From contig RCSZ01000015.1 of assembly GCA_014898425.1 (NCBI GenBank), positions 1,302,001 through 1,366,000 of the forward strand: a stretch of 64,000 nucleotides of DNA, given 5' to 3'. A program made the translations under genes and the position numbers. Below, one piece after another: positions 11,672 through 24,363 of this stretch; within the stretch, counting starts at the first letter, position 1, and each line of letters opens with the position of its first letter. Under the pieces are notes generated by a model. The model did no database searches and was not told the origin of the DNA. It saw only the letters and a program-made list of their open reading frames with translations. The stretch comes from Botryotinia globosa (taxonomy: Eukaryota; Ascomycota; Leotiomycetes; Helotiales; Sclerotiniaceae).

Positions 11672-14014
11672 ATGGGTGGTCAACTTGACGTCCTGGACAT
11701 CGTCGTCCTTGGGGTTCTGGCTCTGGGAACGATAGCATACTTTACAAAAGGAAAATACTGGGGTATCGTGAAGGATCCCTACGCTACCAGTTATGCCGCC
11801 ACCAATGGGAACAAACCCGCAAAGACAAGAAATATCATTGAGAAGATGGACGAGTCCAACAAAAACTGCGTCGTCTTCTATGGTTCGCAGACTGGTACCG
11901 CAGAAGATTATGCTTCTAGATTGGCAAAGGAAGGCAAGAGTCGTTTCGGCTTGGAGACCATGGTCGCAGACTTGGAAGACTATGACTACGACAATCTCGA
12001 TACCTTTGGGGAAGATAAAGTCGCAATCTTCGTATTGGCTACATATGGTGAAGGTGAACCAACCGATAACGCGGTTGATTTCTATGAATATCTCACGAAT
12101 GAGGATGTTGAGTTTTCTAGTGGTGAGAAATCGCTCGCAAACCTCAAATTTGTTGCATTTGGTCTCGGAAACAACACCTACGAACACTACAACTCTATGG
12201 TCAGAAACGTCACAAAGGCTTTAGAGAAGCTCGGCGCTACAAGAATTGGCGAAGCCGGTGAGGGAGACGATGGTGCTGGTACTATGGAAGAAGACTTTTT
12301 GGCCTGGAAGGACCCAATGTGGACTGCATTGGCTGAAAAGATGGGACTCCAGGAACGTGAAGCTGTTTATGAACCGGTTTTCGCTATTACAGACAGAGAA
12401 GAGTTGACAAAGGATTCCCCAGAAGTTTATCTCGGCGAGCCAAACAAGATGCATTTAGAGGGTACATCGAAGGGTCCTTACAACGCTCACAACCCTTACA
12501 TCGCGCCTATTTCTGAATCCAAGGAGCTCTTCACCGTCAAAGACCGAAACTGTTTGCACTTGGAAGTCGATATTAGTGGATCCAACCTCAGCTATCAAAC
12601 CGGAGATCACATTGCAGTTTGGCCAACAAATGCTGGAAGAGAAGTGGACCGATTCCTCAATGTTACTGGGCTTTCTTCCAAGAAGGATTCTGTCATTACC
12701 GTCAAAGCATTGGATGCAACTGCAAAGGTTCCCTTCCCTACACCAACTACATACGATGCTATAGTTAGATATCACATGGAAATTTGCGCACCTGTATCAC
12801 GTCAATTCCTCGCCACTTTGGCCGCCTTTGCCCCCAATGACGCCATCAAGGCTGAAATGGAAAAGCTTGGTGGTGATAAAGATTACTTTCACCAAAAGGT
12901 CAGCAGCAACTATTTGAATATCGCGCAGGTTTTGCAGGAAGTCGGTGGTCAAGAAAAGTGGAGCGCTATCCCATTTTCTGCTTTCATCGAAGGTTTGGGC
13001 AAGATTCAACCTCGTTACTACTCTATTTCATCTTCCTCGCTTGTGCAAAAGAAAAAGATCTCCATTACGGCTGTTGTCGAGTCAATCGATATTCCTGGTA
13101 GACCTGATGCTTTGAAAGGTGTTACCACAAATTATCTCCTGGCATTGAAACAGAAGCAACACGGCGACGACCACCCCGATCCCCATGGCCTCACATACGA
13201 AATCACAGGACCACGCAATAAGTATGATGGCATTCACGTCCCGGTACACGTCAGACACTCCAACTTCAAGCTCCCATCCGATCCATCCAAGCCTGTCATC
13301 ATGATTGGTCCTGGAACTGGCGTGGCACCTTTCAGGGCATTCGTTCAGGAAAGAGCTGCACAGGCAAAGGCTGGTGAGAATGTTGGACGAACAATCTTAT
13401 TCTTTGGATGTAGAAAGTCTACAGAAGATTTCATTTACAAAGATGAATGGAAGGTGAGTAAACCCACTTCCTCTCAGGAATGAAATAAAAGAGCATTTTA
13501 GCTAACATTTCACCAGGAATACGAAGAAGCCCTTGGCGACAAATTCTCGCTCATTACTGCATTCTCTCGTGAGGGCAAGGAAAAGGTTTATGTCCAGCAC
13601 CGTCTCAAGGAACATGCCAAAGAAATCAACGATCTTCTCATGCAAAAGGCCTACTTCTATGTTTGTGGTGATGCCGCAAACATGGCCAGAGAAGTCAATA
13701 CTGTTCTTGGTAAAATTATATCAGAGCAACGTGGAATCCCAGAATCAAAGGCTGAGGATGTTGTAAAAAGTATGCGATCCGCCAATCAATACCAGGTATG
13801 TTAAGCTTTCACTTTACTTTCCCCGTTTCCTACTGCGTCACCAAGTTGTCTACCACTTTGTTCAACTACCTGAGTGGTGGATTGCCATGGTCGTAAAAAT
13901 TGAGCTTTGAGGGGGCTTCACCAATTTTATCACCTGACGCATCGCGTTCAACTTTTCAAGTCTTTCTTATACAAACATAAATTAACATGATTATAGGAGG
14001 ATGTGTGGTCATAG
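11672..14014 (+). CDS. CPR1: NADPH-cytochrome P450 reductase
   Basis: ER-membrane diflavin reductase that passes electrons from NADPH through FAD and FMN to microsomal P450s (ergosterol, detoxification, secondary metabolism). Three exons: 11672-13453, 13517-13795 and 13997-14014, giving 692 residues, the usual length. Residues about 7-24 form the single N-terminal membrane anchor. FMN binding shows as YGSQTGTAEDYA and ATYGEGEPTDNA; the FAD site as RYYSISSSS; the NADPH site as GPGTGVAPFRAF and later YVCGDAANMA. The protein ends EDVWS, the conserved C-terminus whose Trp stacks on FAD. The ATG at 11672 is preferred over an upstream in-frame ATG at 11573 because it immediately precedes the anchor and matches family N-termini. 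The last exon encodes only five residues and the stop, after a 201-nt intron. Confidence 0.96.
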
Positions 14015-15034
14015 ATACATTATCTCTCGTTTTGATGCACACTGACCTGTACCTTCAAATTTTTCTTTCATCTTCCATATCCTACACTGTCATCAACCTC
14101 TCGAACCCACTACGCCTCTCCTCTCCTTTGTTCTTCGGCAAATCTTTCTAGATCTTTTATTCCTGTTCGATAATTGCCGTATCTGGTATTAAATACCATG
14201 CGGCCACCCAGCTTGCCTGCATAGTTTGCCTCTACCATACCTTGTACTCACCTGCTTGTTTGCTACCTCACGTACACAAAATCATCAAGTTGCCAAATCG
14301 GTTCGATTGGCTCAAAGATCTATCATTACTTGAGACTCGAAAGCAAAGCAAACTTTGTCTTTTTCCTTTTCAAAATCAAGCACAGTATTTGCAATGGGCG
14401 GATCTAGACAAATTTGTATGGAGTTTGATTTTTTTGACAAACAGATCTACCTACTTGAGGCTTGGTCGTTTGTCTACAAGGATTGGATTTAGATTGTGAT
14501 GGGTGCCCTTGACTTATCTACACGGAGGATTTTTTTTAATGAATGGATGAAATGGAGAGGATGGCATGGAACAACACGGAGGCTGTTTAGGATGAAACGA
14601 GAAGGGACGGGAAGGGGCGGAGAAGTTTATCACTGGTTTATCATTTACAACCAGTACATTCATTACTCACGATGCGCGCATGAGAACATAGAAAGCAGAT
14701 CTCACATGTATTTTTTCAAGGTTCTTTTTCAAATGTTTTTCTTGTTAGATAGGTTAGGTGGTGTACCTATGGTACTTAGATAGTCAATAAGCCAATGAGA
14801 ACGATTCAAAATTACTACTTTTGTATATACCGGTAGATGGGTGTCTCTTGAGCTTGCGAGACGAATGATCTTTGCAGATTGTCTACATCTGTATGTATAT
14901 GTATGTCCATGTCTATATCTATATCTATATATGTCCATATCTATATCGAGTAATGCAAGGCTTAAACAAAGGTCTAGAACCAGATGCTAATAGTATATCT
15001 GTAAAATGAGTACCTATTAGGTAGGCAGTAGATT

Positions 15035-15150
15035 GGATGTGAGATGTGAGATGTGAGATGTTGAAGAAGGGAAGAGGGAGAAGAGAGAAGGGAGAAGAGA
15101 GAAGAGAGAAGAGAGAAGAGGGAAGAGAAGAGAAGAGAAGAGAAGAGGGG
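15035..15150. repeat. GA-rich microsatellite cluster
   Basis: (GATGTGA)n at 15035-15060 followed by almost pure purine AGAAGGGA/AGAGAAG units to about 15147. Confidence 0.8.
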
Positions 15151-15237
15151 TTTATTGTTTTGGAAGGGGATTGAAATTTGGATTGGGATTGGGATGGTGA
15201 ACTTATTACTTGGTAGATTTTAGATGGATTGGTAAGT

Positions 15238-15275
15238 AGATTGGTAGGTAGGTAGGTAGGTAGGTAGGTAGGTAA
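15238..15275. repeat. (TAGG)n microsatellite
   Basis: Eight to nine tandem TAGG units, followed immediately by a (TTATA)n AT-rich stretch to about 15320. It is TAGG, not the fungal telomere unit TTAGGG. Confidence 0.85.
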
Positions 15276-18200
15276 TAATTTATTGTTATATTATATTATA
15301 TTACATTACATTATATTATATAATCTCTATACAATCGAGCTATCGATAATACTAGATAGATAGGTAGTTATATACAACTACAGTAGATGAATCGAATGAT
15401 TCTCTTCTTACTTTCTCATATCAAACTTACAACTTGTATTCCATTAATTTTAACAAGGAACTAATTTCTTTGTAAATCATTATCAAAAGAATAAGAAAAA
15501 AGAATAATGCAAAAAGAATAATGCAAAAGAATAATCAAAGGAAGAGTCTTAATTCAATGTTCGTGTATCTAGATGCCTGAATACCAATGATATGATATGA
15601 TATGCCATCACACAACAACACAACACAACATCCATCACAGTCAAGACCCATGAACCAGAGATCTTTCTCAGAGATCTATTGTTGACTATATATCTTAGTA
15701 TCTGAAGAGGGTGTGTAGAAGAACAGCATATGTGTAACAACCAGACAATGCACAAAAACGTAGTCTTCGCAGCTACCTCGACGAGTCGTCGTTTGTCACT
15801 CCTATTTCGAGCATCTAGACGAGTCTAGATGTGGGAGGGCACTGTAGCGACCCGAGCCGGTTGGTGAGTCAGATGGGATATTGTAGAAAGGGTGAAGAAT
15901 GCGTATGGGGATTTTAGAATCTAGATTGCGGGGTTCTTCATGTGATATTGAGTGTATTTGGATTCTGCACTTTGGATGGTGGGTGGATTTGAGTTGGTGG
16001 AGAGATATGGATGATTGGTTGGAGGAGTGGACAAGTAATGAGATGGATGGTTTAGAACTGATATGAATGGTCGACTTTGTCAAGATGGACTAAACCCAGA
16101 GAGTCGCTCTTAGTCACGACTAGCGCGCCGTTGTTTGAGTTGTATTGATGAGGGGTTTTGTTAATGAGAGAGTACTAGGTAGGTCTTAACTGTAATTAGG
16201 TAGCGTAAAGTCAAACTTTCTTTTGGCTAGGTACTAGGACAGATAGATAAAGCTGCAGTTCTGATTATATCTGGAGCGCGTGGCCGAAGAGTAGTTTGGG
16301 CGAGGTGCATGGAGACTCTCTGAAGCTGTAGGTAGCGATCCGTGAGAAAGGGCCAACCGGTTGATCCGATTTATCATTAAGCGGGATTTTTGCTCCCTCG
16401 GATGGGAGCAAAGAGGGGAGCAACGTTTTGACCTTAAAATTCCAGAATGATGTCTATGCGATGCGTTTGTTCTTGGTTTTTATTTACAGACCTAGCCGGA
16501 CAAAGTAAACAGGCAGAGTTTCTGTACGGTCACTTCAAAACATTCGGAATAAGTTCTATAGATGAGACATTCGAATCTCAGGGTGGTGTTATCGTAGGAT
16601 GTATGATTGTCAGAGGTGCATCGGTAGGATTTGGCGGGGTGATCTTGTAGATTGACAAGGAAGGGTTTCCCACATTGCGCCGTGATTGTTAGCCATCAAG
16701 GCAGGGTCGTCTGAAGGCCTAGATTTTGAAATCGAAAATTCCTTCAGCATCATATCCAGATAACGTAAAAATCTTCAATCCAGCGTCCCAGAAACCCGGA
16801 TTCTAGTCATTGAAAGTAAAGCTTGGGAAAATTTCAAACCAGCGATGGAATCACAATTGTGGGTTGTAGATAGACAGTCTACATCCCAACTTCTTGGTAC
16901 GTTCGGCCGAGAGGGTTCCATCTTAATTATCCATCACTGATAACCTTGGAACGTGGGTATATCGTATTTTGGGGAGGGGGGGGGGGAGAAACCATGTCAG
17001 ATAGACGTCTCCAACCTGCAAGGAGACTGGTGGAGAAAGAAAGAGGTCAAGGCGCAGAGAAGGGAGAAAGAAACAGCTAGAAAGTAAGATCCATGGATAT
17101 TCCGGGTAACCTAGTCATCCCGGCAGCATCCGCGGTTCCCAGCAGCATCGTGTTTTACTCAATCGATATAATTGCCGTCCAATTGAACTTTGAACTGAAC
17201 TGTGACATTGAGCCACAAAAATTAGTAGCATGTCTTGATCAGCAAATGACTGGATTTCGATGTTAAGAACGGGAAAACGATGGCGGTTCAAGCGGGTAGC
17301 TCTTAGCGAAAGTCTAGGCTGAGAAGGAGTAGCACAACGCTCGGATTTTGTACAGTCATTCCTTCACAATTGCAAGCAACGGAAATCTCCATCTCAACTT
17401 GGAATGGCAAAATCCTCTCTGCACCACATGCACCGAGCAGATTGGATCACCCTCTTGCAGTCTTTTTACAATGCTCATTATAGCAAAGTCTCAAAGGAAA
17501 GGCGTATTGAATCGACGTCAGCCCGCTCAGAATTCATTGTTTGTAGTTGCCTACAGTATTCCCCTGAACACCATAAATAGCCGACACATGAACGTCCCTT
17601 GCGTTTGTCTTACCCTGCCCCCACAATGAGGGTTCGGGGCACATAAAGAGATCTGCGATCCTCCAGATTCTGCAGATTGGCAGTGACAACGACATGGCAC
17701 TCATGGTGTGAATACTTACTTGAGTGGCAGCCTACCTTTCCATGCAATTTGCCGACTTCATTAGCTGCCATGATATGCTTTATCAGTATCGATATGCACA
17801 ATCACCAATGAACATGTTTGGTCGAAGCCAAGAGTTGCGGGAGCCCATGCTGGCTGAATAGAATCTGTATTCGGTACCTGAAGGCGTAGTTTGGTCGATT
17901 TTGTAATCATTATCTATCATATTTGCCTTCAATGAAGCTTAGATGGCTTTAGAACCTATAGATACATTCCCTTCACTCGCATGGCATGCACTCGAGAACC
18001 GAGGAAAGGTTATCCCTACACTCGGCAGGTCGTTTCTGTTGTGTAATTTGGTGATCATGATAGAAGAAGAAGCAAGTAACTCACAGGACACTTTGTATCA
18101 CTATTGAACATATGGCTTTCATATCTCTTTCTTGCCCATTAGGTATATACCAAGTGAAGTGCGGGAAGGCGCATGCATACCCGTAAAACATGCGTTTTCC

Positions 18201-19789
18201 TAAAAGGAGACTATTGTCCCTTATGTTTGACCTTTTTCTTTATCCTTATAAGCTTCGAGTCCACATCTCGACATTGGCGATAGTAATAATTAATTGTCCT
18301 TTATCTTTATGTATGTTTGAGCATTTTGACGTGTAAAGATTTTGTAATTTGAAATCTTTTGGGTGGTCCATTTTGACTTTTTCTCTTGCATTAACGTGTT
18401 GTGTTGCCGACATCAAGCTATCATCCATTTTCCAAGCATACTTCACACCACCGACATAGCGCTTTCACCAATCTTCACAGATTGTCTCTCGCCAACATAC
18501 GCACCTGCCTGATTTGGTACATATTGCTTTACCGTCGCTGCCTTGTTCAAGTTGTCTCTGGATCTGAAGATCTATCTACTTGGGAACCTACCTATTCGAC
18601 CTCAAGTCTACTTATACCGATACCTGCCTCTCCCTCTACTATCCATCCCGCATATCATCTGTGTATCCACGACTTCCACAGGCACCGTTCATAGATACCC
18701 AGCCATCTTTCTAGCCATATCCAAGAATATTCAGACATTCAGACATACAGAAATACAACAACTGTACCGGCAACTTTGCGAGGGACAGCAGCGGCAATAG
18801 CAACTGGTATGTTTACTGTGTTTTTGATTATAGTCCTCATATCTGCATTGATTGCTCGAGTGTTCTGGTAGTAATAGCCCTTCTGTTGTTCGCTCTTTCT
18901 TGTTTGATTTTGTTAACATAAGAACATAGCAAAAGGGAACTCGAACCTTCCATTATCATCAAAGATAGCCATTTGTAGCCAGCTCTTCCCGCGGAGAAAG
19001 TACCAATATTCAATAAGCAGCATCATCACTTTCCCAATCTGAACCAATCGTAGTCACAACAATAGCGATTCTCAACTTTGTCTTCAAGTCATCACGTTGT
19101 CACGTTATCACGTTATCACGTTATCACATCATCACACTATCACCATATCATCTGCAACTACCTCACATAAACACAGTCACAACATTACTCGAGCTGGTAC
19201 CCGGCAGTTGTTGCCATTTTCAAAAGCTTCAGACGAATAAAAGCTTCAGACGAATACAATACAATACAATACAATACGTTCTTTCTACTTTCACCTCTTT
19301 CTGTTCCTTCAATTACTCTTAGCTTCGTGGTCCCCTTCTTAACGAACTTTTCACCTCACCTCATCTCATCTCATCTCGTCTCGTCTCATCTTCCTCTTCT
19401 TTTTCTCTCTCTACATCAAATCACATTAAGACCAATTCTTCATCACAATCTCTACCTCACAACAACCACCTGGCTCGATAGCTTTCTATCATTCTAGAAA
19501 ACTCTACTCGCTACTAAATTCATTTTCTTCCCCCGTTTCTTGAAAGTAGCTTAATCAAGTTTACTTCTACTTGTCCTATCATACATCTGGAAAACGCTCC
19601 CAAAAAGGAAACAGTCTCCATCCAATCGTCTTTTCAAAAAGGTACTTCGAACTGAACTCATTCACTCACTCCTGCACTCTTCTTCTTTCGTCCGCAATTG
19701 GCGGTTGCTGACTCTGAAAGCCTCTCGTTGAATTGCTTGAGAATACCATTATTGGAGTAAAAAGCGTTGTTCTTGTCAAGAACTGTAAA

Positions 19790-20107
19790 GTAAGTCAAGC
19801 AATGTCTCAATTTTCTCGTTTCTCTCAACTGTATCCAGCGAATCTGTTTCTGCATTGCAGATTCCCGATCAATGATTTCTGGCTATCTGCTTTGTTTCGC
19901 TGGGCCACAAACATCATTTCTAACAATTCACTTTCGCTGTCCTTATTCACTGCCTCTTATCATTCACAAGGAAATCATCTCTTTGAACTTCCCCACTTCT
20001 GATCTTCCCATCTTTATTTGTTTCTTCGATACATTTCATCTCCCATCAACTACATCCTCCATCAATCGTCCACTCATATTTGGTACTAACAAATATCTTC
20101 CATGCAG
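19790..20107 (+). other. Candidate 5'-UTR intron of the RRM gene
   Basis: A consensus donor (AAA|gtaagt) at 19790 and an acceptor (catgcag) ending at 20107, six bases before the chosen start codon. A nearer acceptor (attgcag) ends at 19860. Splicing to 20107 would remove several upstream ATGs, including 19802. The call rests on splice signals only. Confidence 0.45.
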
Positions 20108-20113
20108 GATACC

Positions 20114-22249
20114 ATGTCTTACCCTCAAACTGCTACACATGCTGAAGCAGCAAATACATTCCCAAACCGCACCGCAACAACTATGTACACTCAGCAACAA
20201 GCTCGCACAACTCGAGACTCTCAAGGTCAGCAAGCCACATTTGCTCAAGCCAGCAGTGGCATTGCCCACGCTGGAGACGGCGCCATGAATGCAATGATGA
20301 ATCAGTTTGCTGGTTTAGCTATTCCCGGCAGCTTGCCTAATTCTACAGGTCCAATGGCTACTAACCAACATCATTTGGGAACAGGCCAAGTCTACTTTCA
20401 AGTTACCCCTGATGGCCTTGTGTATGCACCAAGCATGTTCCAGCCACAATCGCTAGCCCCTCAGCAGTTATCTGAGAATGCATACAACATGAACTCCTTC
20501 CCTGGAGCATTACCCTATCTTGCACAGGCATCTTCGGTCTACCCTGGCTATGTCCCAGGATACCAACAAAATATTCCGTACACACCAAACGCCCGATCTG
20601 CCTACTATGCTGACAGATCCGATCATTCTCACTCCACCAAGGATGTTCCTGGTCTCGAAAATCGACGCGGCTCTTACTCCACTACCGAGTCTCTTCCTGG
20701 AACACCGTACTATACCTCATTCGCTAATCGTGAGTCTGGTGCTCATATTGCTGCGATTGACCGATCTCCATTCGGCTCTACCCCATCTCCTCAGCAGCTT
20801 CCGGTTCCTCATGCTCAATCGCTCGTCAAGGCACTTCCTTATCCAACACTTCCAATCGGTGTTGATATCCAAGCTCTTTTGAAGCAGTTTCCACCAATTC
20901 CAAGAGCTGTCCCAGCAGTTTTTACTCCAACCGAGAATATGAGAACTTTGGATCAGAGTTTGCACAATCCTATCAAGAACAATCGCAATGTCTACATTCG
21001 TGGACTTCATCCAAACACCGATGACGAAACACTCGCACAATATGCTGCCCGATTCGGGAAAGTCGAGACCTCCAAAGCAATCATTGACACAGCCACTGGT
21101 GCTTGCAAGGGGTATGTCATTTCTCTGCAAGGACTTTTCCTACTGCCACTAACAGCTTTATAGATTTGGTTTCGCTAAGTATTTCGATGTCCGCGATTCC
21201 GAGATGTGCATTCGTGGTTTTTGGGAGCTTGGTTACGAAGTTGGTTTTGCTAGAGTATGTCTTCAGCCATGCCATTCCTTGATGGTAGCTAATTCTCCAC
21301 AGGAATCTTTCAATGCTCGTCTTAAGGCAGAGGGTGATGAGGCATCCACCAATCTTTATGTTTCTAATTTGCCAAAGACCATGACTGAATCTGTAAGGCA
21401 TCCCTCGTAATTAGTAGCCCTTGCTTCAGCTAATCTTGTCTTAGGAACTTGGTGCTATCTTCATGGACTACAAGGTCAGCAGCAGCCGCATTCTTCGTGA
21501 TTCCCAAAACCACAGCCGAGGCGTTGGATTCGCTCGGTAAGTTGACAATTTTCCTCCCTGCCACTGCCATAAGCTTACTTTTGTACTGCAGTTTTGAAAA
21601 CCGTGATGTCTGCGAGGAGATCATCAGAAAGTTCCACGGTCAGCCCATCGGCGAAGAAGGTCTCTTACTTCAAGTTCGTTACGCCGACACTCCCGCACAA
21701 AAGGATTTGAAGCGAATCACCACTGAACGTCGTCAATTCCGCACCAATGAGTACAACGTTGGAGCTTATGGCGCCCCAGCTGCCGACATGATCGCATTGG
21801 CTTCTCCCCCAATGCCATCTCCAATTCTTCCCCGGGCTTCTCAGATTACTCGTCACCTTCCTGGCTCCAGATCCAGCGGATCTTGGAAGAGAGATGGTGT
21901 TCTAAGGTAAGCTATGCCTTTTTTCTTTTACATTGGCGGTGCTAATGTGATTGCAGTCCTGCTGGACGTGTCACAGGTTTCAAGGACTTGGACCGATCGG
22001 TTGTCAAAGTTTCCTTGACTGAAGCCTCTCCCAAGAAGCCTTTGACCCAGTGAGCTTATTCCACGGGCAGTCTCTGGGGCACTTGAATACTAACTTGTCG
22101 TCAGTACCGTTATCACAAGCGTCACTCCAACCGTTTCCGAGAGTGGCTCCGCTGACGATGGAGTCACAATTCACGATTCCCCAGTTGTCGTACACAGCTC
22201 ATCCATTGCACATAGTGCTTCCATCACCTCTCCATCTACTCGCAAGTAG
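20114..22249 (+). CDS. Two-RRM RNA-binding protein (RBMS/MSSP-like)
   Basis: Probable single-stranded RNA-binding regulator of mRNA fate. Seven exons: 20114-21111, 21164-21254, 21303-21392, 21445-21536, 21592-21906, 21957-22049, 22105-22249, giving 607 residues. The N-terminal ~280 residues are Gln/Ser/Tyr/Pro-rich and look disordered. RRM1 starts at NVYIRGLHPNTDDETL, and its RNP1 motif (KGFGFAKYF) is formed only by joining exons 1 and 2. RRM2 runs from TNLYVSNLPKTMTES to LLLQVRYADTPAQKDLKR, with RNP1 RGVGFARF split across exons 4 and 5. The layout of disordered tail plus tandem RRMs with a Lys/Arg-rich exit matches fungal proteins annotated MSSP-like. Splice sites are canonical and all phases close. 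Another in-frame ATG lies four codons upstream at 20102. Confidence 0.9.
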
Positions 22250-23064
22250 AGAGATCAACATCGTTATGTATCATCATACCTTCATGTCAACATTTACTCA
22301 ATTTTGTGGTCCAATTTTCATTATTGCACGAACACTTACCTCGCAACGAGGCATACCCCACTTTTAACGATACCTATTATGATAAATCCATACCTTCCAG
22401 CATACATGCTTATTCACCAAGCATACATACATAATCCTGGTCGAAGTATTATCTATGTTACATTACATACTCGCTTCTAGTTTAATATTTTTCGTGGCTG
22501 GCGATCTGTACATCCACGAGGGTGTGACATATTGACGATAGTGTTGCGAAACATTACTTTTCATGTCAGGGTGTGAGGATATTAGGCAGATTACTCTTTT
22601 CTTTCTAATTTCTTTCGTTTTCATTGCTCTTGTTGCAACAGTACTAGGTAGATGGGACTTTTCTGTAGCATAATAAAGCTAAATTTGCATCAACTTCACA
22701 TTAAATTTATGATCAAAAGTGTGTCTCGAATTGTATTTTGAAGCTAGCCACAAAGTGGTGGAGGACATACTGCAACTTTGACAAATTAGGACTTGGGTGG
22801 TTTCCTTCATTTTGGAGTGGCTAATACTAACATTGATGACTCCGATCGAACACTCTCGAGGGAATCGTGTGATGTGATCATCCTACAACCGTCCTGATCC
22901 ACCTGGGCAATATTACTTCAATAGTCCTTCCAAAAGTTCTCTGCCTTGCTGCATCGAATGTTGATAGCACAAGTCACCACAAAGGAAGAAGCGACTTATC
23001 AAGGCAAGTGATAGGCCGCACATTGATTATCAATTGTTATTTTTGTTTCGGCTGCGAAATAGAA
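22250..23064. other. Convergent 3' intergenic region
   Basis: About 815 bases between the ends of the RRM gene (+) and RIO2 (-). It holds the 3' UTRs of both; no ORF, RNA gene or repeat of note was seen. Confidence 0.6.
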
Positions 23065-24363
23065 TCAGGTTTTCTCTTCAACCTTAAGATTGGACAATGA
23101 CAGCTCTTCCTTGCCATCGTTCAACAATTCAGCATCCCCCTTCGGCTTTATTTCTGCAGCCTCTTCATTCTGCTGTTTTACGTTGGCAGGATCTGCGAGG
23201 TCATCCGCTTCATGGCTATCCGCAGCCTCTTTTTCTTCTTCCTCCTGTGCTTCTTCCTCCTGTGCTTCTTCCTCCTCGTCATCTTCTTCGTCGTCGTCGT
23301 CGTCAAAGTCATCATCACTTCTTTCCGCTCCAGGTTCGCCATCACCATCAACGCCTACCGCTTTCATATATGCCTCGAGCTCTTTCGCCATCTTCTTTGA
23401 GAATCCCGATGCCTCGACAGAAACATCCAATCGCTTTACACCATCTTTGCCGATAAGTTTGCGAGCATCCTTGAAATAAGGACCCTTCTCATTGCTGGTG
23501 AAATGGAATCGTCGATCAAAAAATCGCTTAATACAGTTGACGTCTCGATCAAAGTAGTATTCTGCATTTACATGGTCGACAGAAACCATCTGTGGAAAAT
23601 CAATAAGGATGGGGGTCAAGCTGACTATCTCTTCAGGATTTTCTGGGTTCGTCTCTTCCTTGATTAAGATGTTGAATTCGTTGAAATCGCCGTGGATGAG
23701 GCCATATTGTGCTAAGCGTAGGATCATGGAGATAAGTTCGGCGTATAGGGACGCTGGATCTGGAACGGAAGATATTTGACGCATAGGAAATGCATCGATC
23801 AAAGACATAACTATAGTATGTCTAGATTGTGCGAGTGGTTCGGGGACTGGAAATCCATTATCTCGCAGAGCCGTCATAAATGTGAATTCTTTGAGCGCTG
23901 CCAATCGTGACATATGCATCCATGATGCCGAGGATCGATGTCGTAAATAGTCTCGATTCGCCTTGACCGTTCTAAATGATATTCGTCCCAATCGATGAAT
24001 CTTCAGTACCCTCTGCACTCCTTTCTCATCTGCCACCACAAAGATATCACTCTCTTTTCCGACACCGATTTGATTTCCAACGCTGTAAACATCCTTGCGT
24101 TTACGATATGTATTTAGCGCAAGATAATCGAGTCCTCCATATGTGAGACGATAGCCATCGTATTTTGCGTTCTTGAGGCGTGCGATTAAATTGACTTTTG
24201 CGAGTGCGGATATGCATCTATGAACCCCGCCTCGGAGACCTGATAATTGTTCAATGAGTTTTGTAGGAACAACCTCATGGTTTTTGGAACCTTGTTCGAC
24301 TGCTGTAAGTGTGCGCCAGTCTTCAGCGGTCAAGTACCGCATAGCCTTAGTATCCAACTTCAT
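23065..24363 (-). CDS. RIO2: Atypical serine kinase RIO2
   Basis: Essential RIO-family ATPase/kinase that binds pre-40S ribosomal particles and drives late 18S rRNA/40S maturation in the cytoplasm. Single exon, 432 residues. Residues 1-90 form the RIO2-specific winged-helix domain. The kinase lobe shows the P-loop GVGKESDIF (100-108), the ATP-binding Lys of VLKIHRLG (K121), the catalytic loop HGDFNEFNI (D226, N231) and the metal-binding IDFPQ (D255). The C-terminus (about 345-385) is a nearly pure Asp/Glu stretch; its GAC/GAG codon repeats create long Ser-rich shadow frames on the other strand. The start codon opens at MKLDTKAMRYL, which matches the family N-terminus. It is divergent from RPN1. 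Confidence 0.97.
   Translation of the reverse strand: MKLDTKAMRYLTAEDWRTLTAVEQGSKNHEVVPTKLIEQLSGLRGGVHRCISALAKVNLIARLKNAKYDGYRLTYGGLDYLALNTYRKRKDVYSVGNQIGVGKESDIFVVADEKGVQRVLKIHRLGRISFRTVKANRDYLRHRSSASWMHMSRLAALKEFTFMTALRDNGFPVPEPLAQSRHTIVMSLIDAFPMRQISSVPDPASLYAELISMILRLAQYGLIHGDFNEFNILIKEETNPENPEEIVSLTPILIDFPQMVSVDHVNAEYYFDRDVNCIKRFFDRRFHFTSNEKGPYFKDARKLIGKDGVKRLDVSVEASGFSKKMAKELEAYMKAVGVDGDGEPGAERSDDDFDDDDDEEDDEEEEAQEEEAQEEEEKEAADSHEADDLADPANVKQQNEEAAEIKPKGDAELLNDGKEELSLSNLKVEEKT

Larger units (their letters stand above)
14015..19789. other. Long intergenic region without a convincing gene
   Basis: Nearly 5.8 kb. The reading frames here are short, lack protein-like composition and look like chance. 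It contains purine-rich tracts (15060-15150), a (TAGG)n run (15238-15275), (TTATA)n stretches (15275-15320), a poly-G run near 16976 and, toward the right end, pyrimidine-rich DNA typical of a long fungal 5' leader (about 19200-19780). No tRNA or rRNA signature was recognised. An unannotated lncRNA or intron-rich small gene cannot be excluded. Confidence 0.55.

Noticed and set aside
15238..15275. (TAGG)n run as interstitial telomere repeat
   Set aside because: The unit is four bases and does not match TTAGGG.
16565..16595. Possible tRNA T-arm (attcgaatctca)
   Set aside because: Only a small hairpin; no acceptor, D- or anticodon stems can be drawn around it.
23090..23479. Ser-rich plus-strand frame opposite RIO2
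   Set aside because: It is the antisense of the Asp/Glu-rich RIO2 tail and has no independent features.
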